This document shows, piece by piece, positions 1-10,100 of a DNA stretch of 18,221 nt. This DNA is from Tetmemena sp. SeJ-2015 (Eukaryota; Ciliophora; Spirotrichea; Sporadotrichida; Oxytrichidae). The notes under the pieces were generated by a model that searched no databases, had not been told where the DNA came from, and worked only from the letters and a program-made list of their open reading frames with translations. The DNA lies in NCBI GenBank assembly GCA_027382625.1, contig JAJKFJ010006022.1, positions 1 through 18,221 on the forward strand, in the 5' to 3' direction. The position numbers and the translations under genes were made by a program. Each line of letters opens with the position of its first letter. Positions within the stretch are counted from its first letter, which is position 1.

Positions 1-3000
1 GAAAAGGGATAGATCTATTGTTGATACTTTAGTAAATATTTGAAGAGGGTGAAGGTTTAGCATCTTAAAGAGTGAATACTGATTTAAACGTGCCCATGGA
101 CTGAATATCCTCTGCTTTTGAATTATAAGCTTGACTTGCGAGTAACTAATTCTAAAGCCTCGAAGTTGGAGAAGTCAAGTTCCTTTGTTCCTCTTGTTTA
201 AACTGGCGCTTTATTGCCTTAAGATCCTTATATATTTCCGTAGAGTTTAAATTTACATTCTGCTTTTTCACTTCACCTAGCATTGCTCCCAAACTAGTAG
301 GTGAAGAAGAGTCCATTTTAAAAGTTTAGGCCTTTTGATTCATCTCTTACAACTCACATTTTTTAATTATAAATCCATTTAGCTTGGAGATGGATAGGGT
401 TTACGAATAAATTGTCGTCCGTAGCTGATCCTTCCCCAGTACTGTGCTTAATCAAGCCTCTCTGATGCTTGGCTTGGATAGCTTTAGCTCTTATCCTCTC
501 TGCTGAATTTTGTAGTTAGGCCGTTTCATTTATACCTTAAGAGAATGGATACCCATTTTTATCTTTGGTCGAGGCTTAGCTAAATTCTTGAGAATTCATC
601 ATACTTGTATAGAGCTTTATAATTAGTAATTATATGAAATTAAAGCTCAGGGTTATACTTGCTATGTTGATGCTCTCTAAACTTCTAAACTAATAAGAGT
701 TGAGGTGTAGGCAGATTTCCTACTGCTAACGCACCTCCTACTTTCCCCTTGCCGTTATTGGTTTGCACAAATTTTGTCCCATTCCTTGTATGGGCTGTTG
801 AGTTATTCTAACTTAATAAATTTAAAAGAATGTAAAAAATTGTCTATTCTGCGTCTAAGATCCACCTCTATTAAAATTCTCATAGTTCTGTCTTATAATC
901 ACAGATTTCTAATCTCTCTATTAACTCTGCTGCAGATCGCTTCTAGCTTGACTAATAGCATTCGCAATGTGGCTAGATCTATTCAAGTCCATGAGAGTTG
1001 AATTGTTAAGGCTCCCTCGCTGTTCTCTATTCTGTGACTTTAGACCTTTCAAGAAGGCCTGTTCAGAGTTGACTTAAGTGGCTAGCAATTTAAAATCTCC
1101 TTAACCTGATATATTCTGTATAATGCTTGACTTTATAGAAGGAGGGAAAACACCCTTACTCGGTAACTCTTCTCTTAGATTATTCAAATTGCTTTATAGC
1201 TATTAACTCAGTAACTGCTTGTTCATAGACTTTGAGCTATTCGAGAGGTCAATATTAGAAGTGTGTAGGTTCTCCATGGTGATGAACTTGTTGTGATATC
1301 CCTAGTTATGGCTTTAAAAATGATGGGGCAGTGAAAATTGAGTTGCATCTCCAAAGAGCAGTGTAGAGTCAAAACCGAGATCTTAATGAGTTTGACTTAG
1401 AGGATTACCATCAATCTGATTTGGATTTGGGAGAGGAAGGAGTATTGCTTGATTACTTTGAGAATTCTCTGATTATTATAAGCCCTCATCTTTAGAATCG
1501 GATCTACTATGTTCAATTCAAATTAAGATCTGGTCATTTTGATTAGTGTTTGTCACTGTCAAATCTGCTTGATTAAGTTGCTTATGAGATGGATTCTGCA
1601 TATAAGATTTAGATCTTGCTGCTACTGCATTAAGTTATGCTTTACTCTGAGTTGTCTCTGTGTTTTTCTTTTACTCTAAAGATCTTTAATTTATTGACTA
1701 GACAAAGTCTTGCTATTATTGCGTCAATGAAAAAGCTAATCGATTGAATTTGTCATAGATTTTAATACATTCATATTGAACTAAGGCTAAGAGCTCAGCA
1801 TAATCCTGGAATGCAATAGGCTCAGAATTCTATCCTAATAGAGCGGGTTAGAAGTCAGGGAGTGGGGACTGAAGCACGTTCTACCTTATATGGAAACTTT
1901 AGCTATTACCTTCTCCATTATACACTTAGTGATTTAAAAACACAGAACAAAAGGAGAATTCATTGATTGCTCTTTCTGTTTATATATGGAAGCAAGGAGC
2001 CACCTTTACTTCTCGTATGCCTATTATTTGGACTTGCAGACTCTTAGCTATCTCTGTTCATTCTCTCCTCATTTGACTTAGTATTCAATACTACAGCAGC
2101 GTGTAAGTTAGCACTCATTTGTTGCATCTTTTGTTATTGCATTTGCGATGACTGATATGTCTATTGCTGGAGAATTGGGTTTGGAATTTTGTACTACTCT
2201 GGAATTTGTGGCTTGGGAAGAGAGTTCTACATAAGAATCATTTACTAGTGCTAGTTGAAAGCCAAAGATTGCAGCTAGATTTAATTCAGAGTGGACTATT
2301 ACTACTGATTAAAGTCAAGTCCTCTGCTTTGCATCAAGGAATTATTCAATAGAAGTTTGTTGTCTAAAGAGGAGGCGTTGAGTTGCTATCGAGGATTATG
2401 TGGCAGATTTAGCTAATTTTAATTCTTCTTCTCAAACTAATTGTAAGCTTAGTAGCTGTTTAAAAAGATAATGAGTGTTTTGCATTTGAATCTATCTCTT
2501 GATAGTTTATAGTACAACCTGCTATGGATGCCTATAGGTAGCTACTCTGTCTCCTCTTTAAGGAGGACTGATACTCTACTACCCATTGCTCATGTAGCTG
2601 CTATCATCAAGCTTATAATTTGTATGACCTTGATTCTTGACCATACTCTTGGTTTGCTTAATAGTAGAGCCCAATTCCTTTAAGTTTTGCTAAATGAGAA
2701 ATTGCTACTGCTTATAGTCCAAATTGCGCTATCTCATTTGTAGCTTAAAATAATTAAGGTTGGATTGTGAATTAGCTAAGAATCAGTTATCACTGAGGAC
2801 ATATTGATAACCTGAGCTTAGGGTTTATTTACCATCTCTTATTAATTTTCCATTTACTGCTAAATGTTCCGGTTCAAATGGCCTAAGTTTTAGTTCTTTA
2901 TTACTTTGAGAAGTTCTGATTAGCTTGCGTTGTGAGATTGATAATTATTCATTGCAAACTTGTTATTGCTTAACAGAGAATTATCTCCTATGTTTGTACT

Positions 3001-4956
3001 TAAATTTTAGTAGACATTTTGATGCATCTAATTGTCTTACGCATACACTTGAGTGCTTGGATGAGGATTTGACTGGTTCTAACTTTATTGGAACACTCTC
3101 TGTCTGAAGGATTACAGTCCTGCCAAGTTTTTGCTTAGGTCTCTTTTATTTGGAGACTTACTTAATGATTCATCTTGCATTGGCACTCCTCTTTTCATCC
3201 TATAATTTGCAAAGTTTTGCTTCATCTGTCTATTTTAAAAATGAAATGACATTCTTGTAATTTCCAACAAACTTATCTCTTGTTACGGTTTTATTTCCTC
3301 TGTTGTTATTGATGGTGAGACTCTTTTAAACTGCATCATCTGCATTGAAAACCCAACCCATGTTTTGAATTACTCTCTCATAAACTATCTCGTCCTCGTC
3401 ATCCTCTTCTTCTTCCTCCTCTTCTTGCTCACCTTCACCTTAGCATTCACCTTCGCCAATGAAGTCTTCTTCTTCTTCGTTTTAGTTCCTCTTCTCACTT
3501 CGAATTCCTTCATTTACCTCATTAGTGCTTCCTATCTTGGCCACTCTCCTAGAGTTTGTACTTTTAGAAGGGCTGCTGTCGATCATAGAGTCCTCAACCG
3601 TGCCTGCATCTCTATCTTGAGCCTTGCTGTTTGTAAGGTCTATCTAGCTATTCTAATTTAAATTTTACTTTTACTTGCTTAATTCCTACGCTAGTTACTG
3701 CTGTTGATTAAGCTACTAGTTGATCGTGAAAATACCAGCTGGCTTTCTCTTCCGTTTAGACCCTGTTTAAGATGGATTCTGATAATTCTGCTGCTACTGT
3801 CTTGCTGCAATTTTATTGGGAGATAATGAAGAAGCGTTCAGCTATTCTTGATTCTGCTGTGCTTTATTCTTAGGCCTCAGCAGCCTTCGCTTAGTTTTGA
3901 AGTTTCCAATTTTGAAATATCGATTGGTCAGGTAACTCACCTCATCTTTCATAATCTCTACCTTCTTATCATTATATTTTAAATACATATTTGAATAATA
4001 TCATTGACAGAAGAAATCTTAGAAGAGGACTAAGTTGGATTATGTTGCTGATAAGGATAGTACTAGTTATTATAGGCTAAACGATAACCGAACATCTAGT
4101 TAGCGTTGTCTCGGTCGAAGTTGTAAAAGAATCTAGTCTGCTATGAATTCTGCTGCAAATTAAAGATAAATAAAATTTGAATTGAAAATTGAAAAGGAGC
4201 TATTGAACTTGCTAAAGAGGAGTTTATTACTGATTCTGCTGTATTCCTGCTTTCAAAGGTGAGTTATAGTTATTTTAAGGGATTTAATTCGCAGAGATAA
4301 AATATATGATGTTACTCAGGTTGAGCAAAGAAGTATCATTCTACTTATTAACAGAGATGTAAGCGTTTTCATTTGGTTTTGGCCTCAATACTCCTCTACT
4401 GCTCATAACACTCTATCTCTGAGTAGTCGCAGAGTGCATCTATTAAGCAGCTGTGCCCTATCTGCTTGACCTCTGAGAATTGATTGTCTACTTAAAGCAA
4501 AAGAATATTATAGGTAAGAATTTAATGGAAAATAGAAGGTTCATAGAAAGGAAATCAACAAGAAGCAAAACAGTGGCAGTTGACTTTGCAGGCTTAAGAT
4601 CTCTGTGGATAACATCGGCTGAGTGAAAGACTTTAAGGTAACGTTTAAATATTAAAATTATTAAATTAGAGATTAAAACTATTTAAAAAGATCTCTAAAG
4701 CCGCCCAGCCTATAATATAATTATACTTCTGATTAGATGAGCTTGGCAAAGCCATTCTGATTCGAGTGGGTGTCTTTGGAGTCTTTGGTGTTCGGATAGA
4801 ATTGGAGTTGATCGCAATGCTGTTTCTCAAGTTAGAGTTACCTGAAGTAGCAGTGATGGCTGAATGTTATCTCTGTTGCTGAGAACTTAAAGTTGGTCTG
4901 ACCCCAACTTTATGTTTGGAGGTAGGAGTCTTTGCATTAGCAGAACTATCCTGCAT
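1..4956 (-). CDS. long Q/N/S-rich protein, multi-exon, 3' end off the left edge
   Basis: I do not recognise this protein. Read leftwards with TAA/TAG as Gln, the frame is open for almost 5 kb, giving roughly 1,450 residues before the edge. The chosen start is the ATG at 4956, followed by MQDSSANAKTPTSKHK and a Thr-Pro-Lys repeat (TPKTPKTPT). Landmarks on the minus strand are a basic cluster SKRKRKP (3740-3757) that could be a nuclear localisation signal, a long Glu/Asp run (3389-3478), and a better-ordered stretch around 1730-1830 (EPIAFQDYAELL, LVQYECIKIYDKFN). The rest is low-complexity Gln, Asn and Ser. Frame changes fit short GT-AG introns at about 4208-4153, 3986-3958, 3250-3226, 2793-2744, 2515-2437, 2009-1925 and 404-344. 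An in-frame TGA at 1520-1518 sits in a smooth context (NQNDQILI-TGA-IEHSRSD) and may encode Trp. Exon 1 ends near 4727; how it joins the exon around 4490 is unclear. It is transcribed divergently from the gene at 5101. Confidence 0.7.
612..648. repeat. nested inverted repeat
   Basis: GAGCTTTA (612-619) is the exact reverse complement of TAAAGCTC (641-648). Between them TATAATTA-G-TAATTATA (618-634) is a perfect 8-bp palindrome around one base. It falls in a stretch of the minus-strand gene that is less protein-like than its surroundings and may be an intron (658-587 would keep the frame). Confidence 0.5.
2744..2793 (-). other. intron, 50 nt
   Basis: GTGATAACTG...TTATTTTAAG with an internal CTAATT that could be the branch point. 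Removal moves the frame to LQMRQRNLDYKQQQF. A 68-nt version from an upstream GTTATC also fits. Confidence 0.55.
3226..3250 (-). other. intron, 25 nt
   Basis: GTCATTTCAT...AATAGACAG. Without it the frame runs into TGA about 60 nt later. With it the frame continues as MKQNFANYRMKRGV. A 61-nt version starting at an upstream GTAACA fits the frame equally well. Confidence 0.5.
3958..3986 (-). other. intron, 29 nt
   Basis: GTATTT...GGTAG, A-rich. Its removal joins SSVNDIIQ to the frame beginning IMKDEVSYLTNRYF. A GTGAGT site 19 nt further downstream (3939) is an alternative donor for a 51-nt in-frame intron. Confidence 0.5.
4153..4208 (-). other. intron, 56 nt
   Basis: The sequence begins GTTCAATAGC, is T-rich, and ends TTTAATTTGCAG. 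Removing it joins TPLQQ to QNSQQTRFFYNF and corrects the frame. Reading the same stretch on the plus strand gives a competing but poorer open frame. Confidence 0.7.
4540..4650 (-). other. MAP-kinase-type catalytic loop fragment
   Basis: On the minus strand 4625-4587 encodes HSADVIHRDLKPA, a near-perfect match to the MAP kinase catalytic loop (HRD with catalytic Asp, and the invariant Lys of DLKP). The preceding residues RYLKVF match the usual R-G-L-K-Y-[LI] before it. Some 30 bases further on, 4556-4551 gives Asp-Phe followed by Leu-Ser-Met, resembling a DFG-L-S segment that has lost its Gly. No glycine loop, VAIK lysine, APE motif or C-lobe could be found on either side. It is therefore a fragment: either a decayed kinase copy, part of an intron of the surrounding gene, or a short exon. 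The motif match is too long to be chance; its status is inference. Confidence 0.6.
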
Positions 4957-5100
4957 TATCCTTTCTTCCTCTTTATCTTTAAATTATTAATTTAAATGAC
5001 TTTTGCATACTTTGAGAATAAGAATTATGAATGCAGTTTTCTTTTTTAAAGCTATGATAGTGGAATATAAGTTTTAAGCGCAGTAATAATTGCAAATAAA
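4957..5100. promoter_or_regulatory. divergent intergenic region
   Basis: These 144 bp separate the start codons of two oppositely transcribed genes, so they must hold both promoters and 5' leaders. The sequence is AT-rich (for example TTTAAATTATTAATTTAAAT at about 4978-4997), with runs of T, and an A-rich stretch precedes the ATG at 5101. No specific factor site is recognised. Confidence 0.5.
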
Positions 5101-6752
5101 ATGGATTTAAGACAACTTACTTCGCAGCAACAACAGCACAATCTAAACTCCAACTATAGTTTTGCAAACGTCAAGCAAAACACAACTCAGCAAAAGATAA
5201 TTTATAAATTGCTATTTAATTAACTGAGTTGTACTTTGAGAGGCGATACTCGGAGGAATCGGAGGAGGATATGGAACTGCTAGAGAATGAACATGAGAAC
5301 GATTTTGACGATCAATCAGAGACTGAGTACGATGAATCTCCAGGCAAGTAATCCAAGGCCTGTGATAAATAAAATATAAGCAACATTTAATAGCTACTAG
5401 ATTAGTAACAAAAACCTAATCACTAAAAAATCGAAGAGGCAAACCAGGCTTGTAATAAATTTTATACATTTTTACATTAGTGATTTGCTCGAATTGGAGA
5501 TGGGTAAATATTGATAGGCAGCAGAAGTATACAGCAGTTTTCATAGTCATCGCAGGCAGAACTTAAAAGACAGGAGTCTTAAAACTAGAAGACCTAAAGT
5601 AAAGCTATGGTCTCCCAGTTATAAACCTCTGCACTGCAAAGCTAAATTAATTCTAATGCAACCTCTGCAACCACGGCCACTCTATCCTCCATGATAACAG
5701 GTTCTGAGGCAAGTTCAGATTCTTAAAAGAAGCAATCTCCTTATAAGTAAGATCCGAATTTCTCCAAATTCAGCAAGGACATACCTTTGTCTTTAAATGC
5801 TGCTGGCTATTAGAAAGAATAAAGTGGCTCAAGAGGATTGACTCATCCTCCTGAAATTAGTTAACATTAAAAGGATGATGAGAATGGAAGAGGCAAGATG
5901 GGCTAAACCTTCGACTTATTTAACATTATGAGGCCAGCTGACATCTTACCTAAGAGAATACAGCCACCGCTGCCAGTCGCTGAAAATTAAACCCAAAGCA
6001 GTACTAAATTAGCATTAATCTCATTTTTATTACCAAGTTACATCACGAGTCAAGTATTGGATCATAATTGAACTAGCAAAGTAGACCACTAATTAAATAG
6101 TAACCTAAGTATGAAGAGGAAGATGTGGTCAAGAAAAATTTCAAGAGGTTTCTTAAACTTGTAGAGTAATAATCCTTCACGAAGCCAGTTGTTCCACTTA
6201 AGCCAGTTAATAATTTGATGTGAAATTTTATTTCAGTTACTGGATAGGATAAGAAATCTTAGCAAAAGATACAGACTATTAGTCAATAAGAGATCACATT
6301 TATTTTTCACTTCCCAATTGCAGCAGAAGTTTGAATAGTACAGCTAGATAGATCTAAGGTTTTCCATGGACTACAACCCTTCAGATTTAGTAGAAGAGGA
6401 TGGACTCTAAATCTTCGATCTTTACAGGTTAGGAGGACAGCACCATAACTTAGTGCGAAGATATTGCTACATGCTAGATCAAGACTATAGCCATAATAAA
6501 GTGGTGGTAAGTGGTTACTTACATGGTATACTAAGTTTTGCAGAAAAGGCGATCGCTCAAAAAGCGGGCAAGAGTCCACAAGGCAGGATCGGCCTCGGAA
6601 TGAATCTTAACAGGAGTAGCGCAGTTGGTGATCAGCGAGAGAAGTTGCAAATTTCTATAACGAATGCAAGTAGTGACGTCAATAATCTCACTGCTAGTAA
6701 AGATAAAGAGAGGAAAATTATTCGCAATAGCATGAAGAATTTCGTATCATGA
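5101..6752 (+). CDS. Q-rich protein with an acidic N-terminal segment, unknown function
   Basis: I do not recognise the family. The start ATG at 5101 (MDLRQLTSQQQQHNLNSNY) is the first in frame. A 59-nt intron (5170-5228) leads into an acidic block (RRYSEESEEDMELLENEH, DFDDQSETEYDE), then a long Gln/Ser/Asn linker. A more ordered C-terminal part (about 6350-6560) contains MDYNPSDLVEEDG, RRYCYMLDQDYSHNK and SGYLHGILSFAEKA, rich in Tyr, Leu and charged residues and probably folded. Further introns fit at 6054-6100 and 6206-6236, and perhaps 6282-6323. The product is about 480 residues. An in-frame TGA at 5481-5483 (FLHQ-TGA-FARIGDG) may encode Trp; the alternative is an intron starting at 5480. 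The frame ends at TGA 6750-6752, with another TGA two codons later. The next gene starts only 35 bases downstream, so the two could also be one gene (a 6744-6802 intron would join them in frame). Confidence 0.7.
6054..6100 (+). other. intron, 47 nt
   Basis: GTATTGGATC...ACTAATTAAATAG, with an ACTAAT branch-point-like element close to the acceptor. Removal bypasses a TGA and joins PSYITSQ to QPKYEEEDVVKKNFKRF. Confidence 0.6.
6206..6236 (+). other. intron, 31 nt
   Basis: GTTAATAATT...TTTTATTTCAG, with a T-rich 3' end and a canonical CAG acceptor. Removal bypasses a TGA and joins PVVPLKP to LLDRIRNLSKRY, the frame that runs to the stop at 6752. Confidence 0.65.
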
Positions 6753-7135
6753 GTTTGATGGTTTCGAAATATAGTCTATAATTTAACATGGAAAGAAGAT
6801 AGAAATAAAACAAGTCCAAAAACAGCTCTAAAGCTGAGGGCAATTGCGTAAACTGCGGCTCAAACTTTGATAAGAAGGACAGACAGCCGGTGGTTTTAGC
6901 AAATTGCAACCACTTAGTGTGCTCAAAATGCTATCCTTAGTGTAAAGGTAAGAATTCCTTAGAGAGATTGAGTTTACCCTTAGATGTTGGCTTATGTTCA
7001 CTTTGCAATACTTAGAATGAAGAAGCGACTCTTCCTCTGAGGTCTTAAACTCAGCTTACAAACATAAACAGCTAATTCTTTCAGGGTTAAAATTTCAGCA
7101 ACTCCAACTCACTCTATTCAGGAGGACAGCACCAT
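6431..7135 (+). repeat. 16-bp direct repeat (6431-6446 and 7120-7135)
   Basis: AGGAGGACAGCACCAT occurs at both places, in frame both times, encoding GGQHH in the Q-rich protein and again in the neighbouring RING protein's linker. The copies are 689 bp apart. It may reflect a shared ancestral segment or chance in repetitive coding DNA. Confidence 0.5.
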
Positions 7136-10100
7136 CACAAAACTCCAACAGCTTCAGCGAATGTACTATCAAGGTTCTCACCAGCTCATGGATAGAATTA
7201 GAATTCCTAGTAGCAATAGCAAATTTAGCTTCAGAGCAGTCCGTAGATTACTAATATCCATCAAGCCAGGTTAAATAGGTTCTAAACACAGTAATAACAC
7301 CAGTCAAATAATTAGTAAACTTATGATAATTTGAACAATATCGCAGTTCCAAGAGCACAAGAGCAAATTCAAACACTCTAGGCCAACAATGGAGCCTCCT
7401 AAATACACTAGCAATAAACAGTACCTCAATAGTAGAATTTAATATTGCCTATACAAAGCTAAGCAGTTGGTGGAACGAGTATTTCTTCATTTGCTATTCA
7501 CTCTTAAATGCCATCTTTACTTCATTTTGATGTTTTATCTGCTGAGATTATTCCGACCAATAGCTTATTGGTATAGACTCCAACTACAAAAAATAATATA
7601 TAAATTTGCCTTTGGAGATATTTTCATAATTTTAAACTAAGCAAATGATATTGGAGGCAAACTAGTGACACCCTTAGAATCAAGTGTAAATGGCAAATTT
7701 AACTATTATTAGTATTTAGTTCATTTAAAATACTCTGACTCAGTAAATATCTTAGCTTCCTCCAGTTACTATAAGCTAAACTTAGATAGGAGCAACACAA
7801 AATCAAAACCTTTTGTAGGCCAAGATAGACAATCCATTTTAGTTCTAAAATCCAAACTAGCAATAGTAAAATCCTCAATAAGTTTTCAATTAAGAATAAT
7901 TCTAAATTCAAAATGGATATATCCATCATCAACAGCTTTATGAGCAGTCGAACATACAATAGTAGTAATCAATTTTAAATCAGAATCAATATTCCTTTCC
8001 TAGTCAATAAAATTTGAATTTGACTAACACCTAGAATAGATAACACTAAGTACCTTAAATATAGATGAACTCTAATGCTTCTTTCAATCCTTAAACTCAA
8101 CTATAAAACTTCTCGAAGAATCTTGCTCAAATCTCAAATAGCAATGTGAGCTAAGATTTCTCTTAAATGGGTTTGGGAAACTCTATGAATAATTAATTAG
8201 CTCCTCATGCTAGTTCTATCTCAGGGAGCACGAGCTTGCATTCTCAAACTTGCTCAAAGCATGCAGACAAGTTGGTTGAATACTTTTGTAGAGACTGCAA
8301 CAGCACAGTTTGCATTAAGTGTATGTTCTTCGAACATAATGGACACATACTCAGTTAGTTAGAGGAGGCACATCAATTTTTGTAGACTACGATAACTGAC
8401 TTTGAGAACTTAATTAAACAGGCTTCTTTCTTCTAAATATATCAGCAATTATGTTTTGAATGAATGATAATGACGAGAAGGGTGAACAAGCAGAATACTC
8501 AACTCCTCAAGTAAATGAGAGACGAAGTTGATAAACTGAAAGAGACACAGCTTGCAAATATCGCAAGGGCATTTTCGGATATTTAAAAGAGACTAGAAGC
8601 CAAGAAAGAGGCAGTCAGCATTTCTTATACCCAATAATATGAAAAAGAGGCGCAAAGAATAGAGGACAAGGTTCATCCACTCCTGAAGTTTGAAGATAGT
8701 CTGAATAAGGTAGAAGCTATATACACTGAAATCAAGGGAATAATTGCTAATAAGAATCAAGTTCAACTTCTCTCTCAGATTTAATCTAATGTTTTTGTTT
8801 TTAAAAATAAGATGAAGGAAATAATATCTTACATAGACAAGAGTTCATTTGAGCTGAAGAGAATCTTCAACGCCTAGGATATGAGCAAGAATGATATTTT
8901 CATAAGTCCATAAGTCAAACCTCAGCCTGTGAACATCGATAAATTCCTGAAGATCATCAATAAATAAGACAAATTTTTTTTATCTCAATGGCTTGAGAAT
9001 AGACATAACTGGCAACTTATACACAGAGGAGCCAACAACTATATTTAAAACTAATCCTTAAAGCTCAAAGCCTCCAATTCAAAATCAAATGAATCAAACT
9101 CAAAGCAGATTCAACTAACTCTAATTTCAAAATACCAATCCCAATTCACAAGAATACAACACCCAACCCTTTGCCATTTTATAAAATCATTTTTCTTTGG
9201 AACTACACAAAAAAGGTAACAAGATCATCTCTCCTATTCTAATAAAATGATTTGGCAACGATCTCGCAAACAGCTTGAGAGAAGCAATTCATCAATTTTA
9301 TGAATAAATTACAATCTGGAGGACTAAGAAGGCTATTAAGATAACCTATCATCTATAAAATCCTTCTAACAGCAATGATCAAATGGAGTATAAATCTCTC
9401 TCAAGGCCAATTTAATTTATAAATTTAATTTGTGCGTCCTTACCTGGCTTAGAGACAGAACAAGTAAATTAAGTATCCACCTCAACTTTAAAATTCTTAT
9501 GAGGGCAATAATGAAAACACTATCTAAGCATTTAATCCAAATCCGGTAGACTCTCTGAGTCCAAATATACCTATTAGAAGAGCAGAAGAATTATTGGAAA
9601 CTTAACATTCAAGATAGCTCTAAAATAATAATTACCATTAAAGCTAGCAACTATTTGGCGAGTAAGTTGTAGTCTTTGAAGAACATAAATTAAAATATAC
9701 TCTCATTTAATAAATTGAGAGCAAGCTCTCTTCAGCATCCTAGAAGTCAAGAAACAAATAGATAATCTCATCGCCAATAGGCTTTATATTTTTTAAATAG
9801 CAAATACACAAACATTACAAGCCTCATTCTATTTACGTTTCGGAGACTTTGAGAGGCTACTTAAATACGATGTGAGTAAAAATAAATGGTCTAGTCATCC
9901 ATATCATCAATTTTCTGCCTTCAAGGGAGATCTCAAGTATACCTCTGTATGTCGAATAGCGAAGACTTAATTTGTAACAGTCTTACCTCAATGGCATCCA
10001 ATCACACATTCAAGATAAACACAGAAGATGGACAGAATAAATTTGTGAGAATGGCAGCATTGAGTGATCCTCGATACGGCCATACTTAGCTCTACATTAG

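Noticed and set aside
3365..3661. Standard-code plus-strand frame rich in Phe/Leu (and others such as 774-1001, 2164-2352, 2925-3107)
   Set aside because: They are antisense shadows of the minus-strand Q-rich gene. For example the Phe/Leu run is the complement of its Glu/Asp stretch.
4014..4260. Plus-strand frame beginning KKSQKRTKLDYVADKD that briefly suggested a DNA-binding protein
   Set aside because: The minus strand reads better here (QQNSQQTRFFYNFDRDN) and joins its neighbours through a clean 56-nt intron.
6204..6239. CAGTTA direct repeats flanking 30 bp, like the pointers of an excised germline element
   Set aside because: A 30-bp excision leaves the following coding frame wrong, while the overlapping 31-nt GT-AG intron with a T-rich acceptor restores it.
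6307..6579. Minus-strand standard-code frame of 90 codons
   Set aside because: It overlaps a well-supported plus-strand exon (MDYNPSDLVEEDG region) and has no recognisable content.
7642..7932. Frame beginning NDIGGKLVTPLES, with a Gly-Gly that looked Kelch-like
   Set aside because: The parallel frame from about 7678 is Gln-rich like its surroundings and runs straight into the B-box, so this one is a shadow.
8970..8985. Run of eight T as a sequencing frameshift
   Set aside because: The frame change is explained equally well by a 40-nt GT-AG intron (8929-8968), so an error need not be assumed.
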